This document shows positions 14,319-17,016 of a stretch of DNA of 17,016 nucleotides, piece after piece. The stretch is from an uncultured Methanobrevibacter sp. GTDB lineage: Archaea > Methanobacteriota > Methanobacteria > Methanobacteriales > Methanobacteriaceae. Under the pieces are notes generated by a model that was given only the letters and a program-made list of their open reading frames with translations, was not told the origin of the DNA and searched no databases. Numbering within the stretch: the stretch's first letter is position 1; each line of letters begins with the position of its first letter. A program made the translations under genes and the position numbers. The DNA is taken from the NCBI RefSeq assembly GCF_937881195.1, contig NZ_CALGFC010000004.1, positions 1-17,016 of the forward strand, written 5' to 3'.

Positions 14319-17016
14319 ATGGAACGATTAGCTATAGATAAGTTTAAAAATGATATTAGATTCAGACATAAAATAGCTCATATAGAAAAAATCCCTGGTA
14401 AAGAAGCTATTTATATGGATTTGGATAACTTAAACCCAAAGATAGCTAAATATCTTGAAAATAACAACATTAGTTTATATAAACATCAAGCTATTGCTTA
14501 TAAAAAAATTCAAAATAAAAAGAATATTATTATTACAACTCCTACAGCTTCAGGAAAAACATTAGCATTTAACCTACCAATACTTGAAACAATGCTTAAT
14601 GATAAAAAAGCTACTGCAATGTATATTTATCCTGCAAAAGCTTTATCTAATGACCAGCTAAACATTCTTAAAAATCTTGAAAAAAATTTAGATCTTGAAA
14701 TAAAACCAGCTACTTATGATGGAGATACTCCAAAAAATAAGAAATATGGTATTAGACAGAATTCAAGAATAGTTTTAACAAACCCTTACCAAATACACCA
14801 TATATTATCTTGGCATCATCAATGGAAACGTTTCTATAGTAATCTAAAATATATTGTTATTGATGAAGCACATTATTATAAAGGTATTTTTGGATCAAAT
14901 GTTGCTTATTTAATAAGAAGACTTAAAAGAATAGCTAATTTTTATGGTTCATCTCCTCAATTTATACTATCTTCTGCAACCTTAGCAAATCCTGTTGAGT
15001 TAGCTAATAAGCTTGTTGGAGAGGATTTCAGTCTTATTGATAATGATACTTCTCCAAGTGGTGATAAAGATTTTATTTTTTACAATCCTTTTTATAAAAA
15101 TTTGAAAAAAAATAAAGGAAGTAATAATTTAGAAAATGATTCTGAAAGTCTTGGAAATATTAAAGATTTTGAAGATAAATTTATTGAAGATACAATAGCT
15201 AATAATCGTGATGATAATTGGACTAAAATAACAGATGGATTGTCAATTCATCAAGAAACAGAAATGATATTTTTATATCTTCTTTTAAAAGATATTCAAA
15301 CTCTTTGTTTTACAGTATCTCGTAAAATCGCAGAGCTTATAGCTATGTGGACTAAAAAGGATATGTTAACTTATAAAAAACCTTTAGCAGAAAAAATCAC
15401 TGCATATAGAGCTGGTTATTTAGCTAGTGAAAGAAGAGAAATTGAAGAAGGTTTAAAAAATAGGAAATATTTAGGAGTTACATGTACCAATGCTCTTGAA
15501 CTCGGAATAAATATTGGTTCTCTTGATGCAGTTATAATCTCAGGATATCCTGGAACAATGATTTCTACATGGCAACAAGCAGGAAGAGCTGGAAGAGGAA
15601 ATCAAAAATCAGTAGTTATATTATTAGCTTTTGAAAATCAATTAGATCAGTATTTTATGAAAAATCCAGAATTTTTCTTTGATAAACCACATGAAAATGC
15701 TATTGTAGATTTAAATAATAAGATGATTATTAAATCCCATATTCTATGTGCAGCTAATGAATTACCAATTACTGCTGATGAAGCAAAAGAGCTATTTAAC
15801 TGTGATGAATCAATATTAAATGAGTCAGTTGAAAACTTTGATTTAATTAAAAACAAACGAGAACAATATATTTATTCTCATGACGACGAAGCCTCATTTA
15901 AACATTCTTTAGATCAATTATCTAATGATTCATTTAAAGTAATGTCTATCAATGGAAATAATAATTCTAACAATAATAATATGGATAATTCTAATAATCG
16001 TTCTAATAATAATTATTCTAAAAATGAAAATATTGATAATTATAATAATTCTAATAATTATTCTAATAATAATTATTCTAACAGATACAATCAAACCTTA
16101 CTCGAAAATATGGAATTAGGGCAAGTTTATAGAGAAGCTCATGAAGGAGCTGTCTTAATAAATAAAGGAGAAACATATATCGTAGATAGTGTTAATCTAA
16201 AATCAAGATATGTTAATGTTTATAAACAAGCTGTTGAATATCATACTATTGTTTTAAAAGATGTTGATATTTCAATAAAATCTAAAATAAAAAAGGAAAA
16301 AATTGGAAATTTTACAGTTCATTTTGGTGAATTAGAAGTATCTGAAGATTTTCATAAATATAAGAAATTACATTTTTCCAAAACTCTTGGTACTTTTAAT
16401 TTAGACTTACCTCCATTAACATTTAAAACAAAAGGAATATGGTTTACAATACCTAATGAAATAAAAAAATGCTTAGAAGATAGGTATAATCAGGATGATG
16501 TTTTTGCTGGAGGTTTACATGGTGTTGAACATGGATTAATTGGTTTATTCCCATTACATGTAATGTGTGATAGGTTTGATATTGGTGGATTATCAACTAA
16601 TTATCATGAAGATACACAAGAAGCAACTATATTTATTTATGATGCTTATGAAGGTGGAATTGGTATTTGTGAAAAAGCTATTGAAGTTTTTAATCAATTG
16701 GTCCAATCAACCAAAGATTTAATTGATAATTGCCAATGCGAATCTGGATGTCCATCATGTATATATTCTCCAAAATGTGGAAATGAAAATAAACCTCTTC
16801 ATAAAGATGCTACAAGAAACATTCTTAGCTATATTAAAAACGAAATAGACATCGCTGAAAAAGAAGAAATCTTAAATAAAATAAATTCAGAAAATCATTC
16901 TTATGATTTAAAAAATAATATTAAAAACAATAATAATTCTAAAAATAATAATACAAACAAAAATAATTCTAAAAATAATAATACAAACAAAAATAATTCT
17001 AAAAATAATAATACAA
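14319..17016 (+). CDS. MrfA/Hrq1-type DEAH-box helicase with Zn-binding C-terminus (runs off right edge)
   Basis: The frame is open from the ATG at 14319 to the window edge (899 codons, no stop seen). Motifs in order: KHQ near 56; Walker A PTASGKT at 75-81; DEAH at 182-185; SAT at 219-221; QQAGRAGRG at 419-427; and a cysteine cluster CQCESGCPSCIYSPKC at 805-820 with Cys 805, 807, 811, 814 and 820. This combination (SF2 core, then a DUF1998/MZB zinc domain with the C-terminal Cys cluster) marks the YprA/MrfA/Hrq1 family, 3'-5' DNA helicases tied to DNA repair in bacteria and yeast. Two additions are unusual: an Asn/Ser/Tyr-rich insert at about 545-590 and an Asn/Lys repeat tail after about 865. 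An ATG with no strong ribosome binding site was chosen; TTG at 14310 is possible. It is divergent from the cas operon; a role in defence is not indicated. Confidence 0.88.
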   Translation, partial: MERLAIDKFKNDIRFRHKIAHIEKIPGKEAIYMDLDNLNPKIAKYLENNNISLYKHQAIAYKKIQNKKNIIITTPTASGKTLAFNLPILETMLNDKKATAMYIYPAKALSNDQLNILKNLEKNLDLEIKPATYDGDTPKNKKYGIRQNSRIVLTNPYQIHHILSWHHQWKRFYSNLKYIVIDEAHYYKGIFGSNVAYLIRRLKRIANFYGSSPQFILSSATLANPVELANKLVGEDFSLIDNDTSPSGDKDFIFYNPFYKNLKKNKGSNNLENDSESLGNIKDFEDKFIEDTIANNRDDNWTKITDGLSIHQETEMIFLYLLLKDIQTLCFTVSRKIAELIAMWTKKDMLTYKKPLAEKITAYRAGYLASERREIEEGLKNRKYLGVTCTNALELGINIGSLDAVIISGYPGTMISTWQQAGRAGRGNQKSVVILLAFENQLDQYFMKNPEFFFDKPHENAIVDLNNKMIIKSHILCAANELPITADEAKELFNCDESILNESVENFDLIKNKREQYIYSHDDEASFKHSLDQLSNDSFKVMSINGNNNSNNNNMDNSNNRSNNNYSKNENIDNYNNSNNYSNNNYSNRYNQTLLENMELGQVYREAHEGAVLINKGETYIVDSVNLKSRYVNVYKQAVEYHTIVLKDVDISIKSKIKKEKIGNFTVHFGELEVSEDFHKYKKLHFSKTLGTFNLDLPPLTFKTKGIWFTIPNEIKKCLEDRYNQDDVFAGGLHGVEHGLIGLFPLHVMCDRFDIGGLSTNYHEDTQEATIFIYDAYEGGIGICEKAIEVFNQLVQSTKDLIDNCQCESGCPSCIYSPKCGNENKPLHKDATRNILSYIKNEIDIAEKEEILNKINSENHSYDLKNNIKNNNNSKNNNTNKNNSKNNNTNKNNSKNNNT
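15951..16089 (+). repeat. Asn-rich low-complexity insert in the helicase gene
   Basis: About 46 codons, mostly AAT with TCT and TAT, encode an Asn/Ser/Tyr-rich linker between the helicase core and the C-terminal zinc domain. The exact 20-base repeat TTCTAATAATAATTATTCTA occurs at 16001 and 16061, 60 bases apart, which points to in-frame duplication. It keeps the frame open. Confidence 0.8.
16932..17016 (+). repeat. 30-bp in-frame tandem repeat at the helicase C-terminus
   Basis: Copies at 16932-16961 and 16962-16991 and a partial one from 16992 to the window edge look identical. Each unit encodes NNSKNNNTNK. The array is cut by the window end, so its copy number is unknown. Unit length is a multiple of three, so gain or loss changes protein length without a frameshift. 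Confidence 0.9.

Noticed and set aside
14314..14327. TATGGAAC at the helicase start, close to the crRNA handle TATGGAAAC
   Set aside because: It lacks the rest of the repeat and overlaps a start codon; taken as coincidence.
15647..15856. 69-codon minus-strand frame opposite the helicase gene
   Set aside because: Antisense shadow of the conserved helicase region; no ribosome binding site or family likeness.

Overview
This very A+T-rich window most likely comes from a methanogenic archaeon of the Methanobacteriales, probably Methanobrevibacter; the species cannot be fixed by eye. The reasons are the base composition, archaeal GGTGAT-type ribosome binding sites, TTTATA-type promoter boxes with an A-rich element upstream, and a type I-B CRISPR-Cas locus of the Csh (Cas7/Csh2, Cas8b) kind. 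The main content is one complete type I-B system, all on the minus strand.

Layout, left to right. Positions 1-326 hold the truncated end of an IS4-like transposase gene. An A-run at 339-349 (a T-run on the minus strand) is a candidate stop for the array transcript. A degenerate repeat (about 366-382) and 68 apparently identical 29-base repeats (421-4895) form a CRISPR array with 67 internal spacers of 36-42 bases plus one outside the last intact repeat. The leader lies at 4896-5055. Then, reading leftwards on the minus strand from 13626, come cas6, cas8b, cas7, cas5, cas3, cas4, cas1 and cas2. A 692-base divergent intergenic region (13627-14318) carries the probable cas promoter and several inverted repeats. 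From 14319 to the right edge a plus-strand gene encodes an MrfA/Hrq1-type DEAH helicase with two asparagine-rich repeat regions; it runs off the window.

How it works together. Cas6 would cut the array transcript within each repeat, leaving a handle equivalent to ATGGAAAC on each crRNA. Cas8b, Cas7 and Cas5 would form the Cascade surveillance complex with crRNA. Cas3 (HD nuclease fused to helicase) would degrade targeted DNA. Cas4, Cas1 and Cas2 would select and insert new spacers at the leader end, next to cas2. The degenerate repeat at the far end, the repeat's handle sequence and the shared strand all agree on this orientation.

I see a canonical, apparently intact defence system rather than a clearly new one. 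The less ordinary points are inverted repeats at promoter positions in the leader and upstream of cas6, a cas4 whose conserved N-terminus lies upstream of its only AUG, a transposon scar at the old end of the array, and in-frame repeat expansions in the neighbouring helicase.
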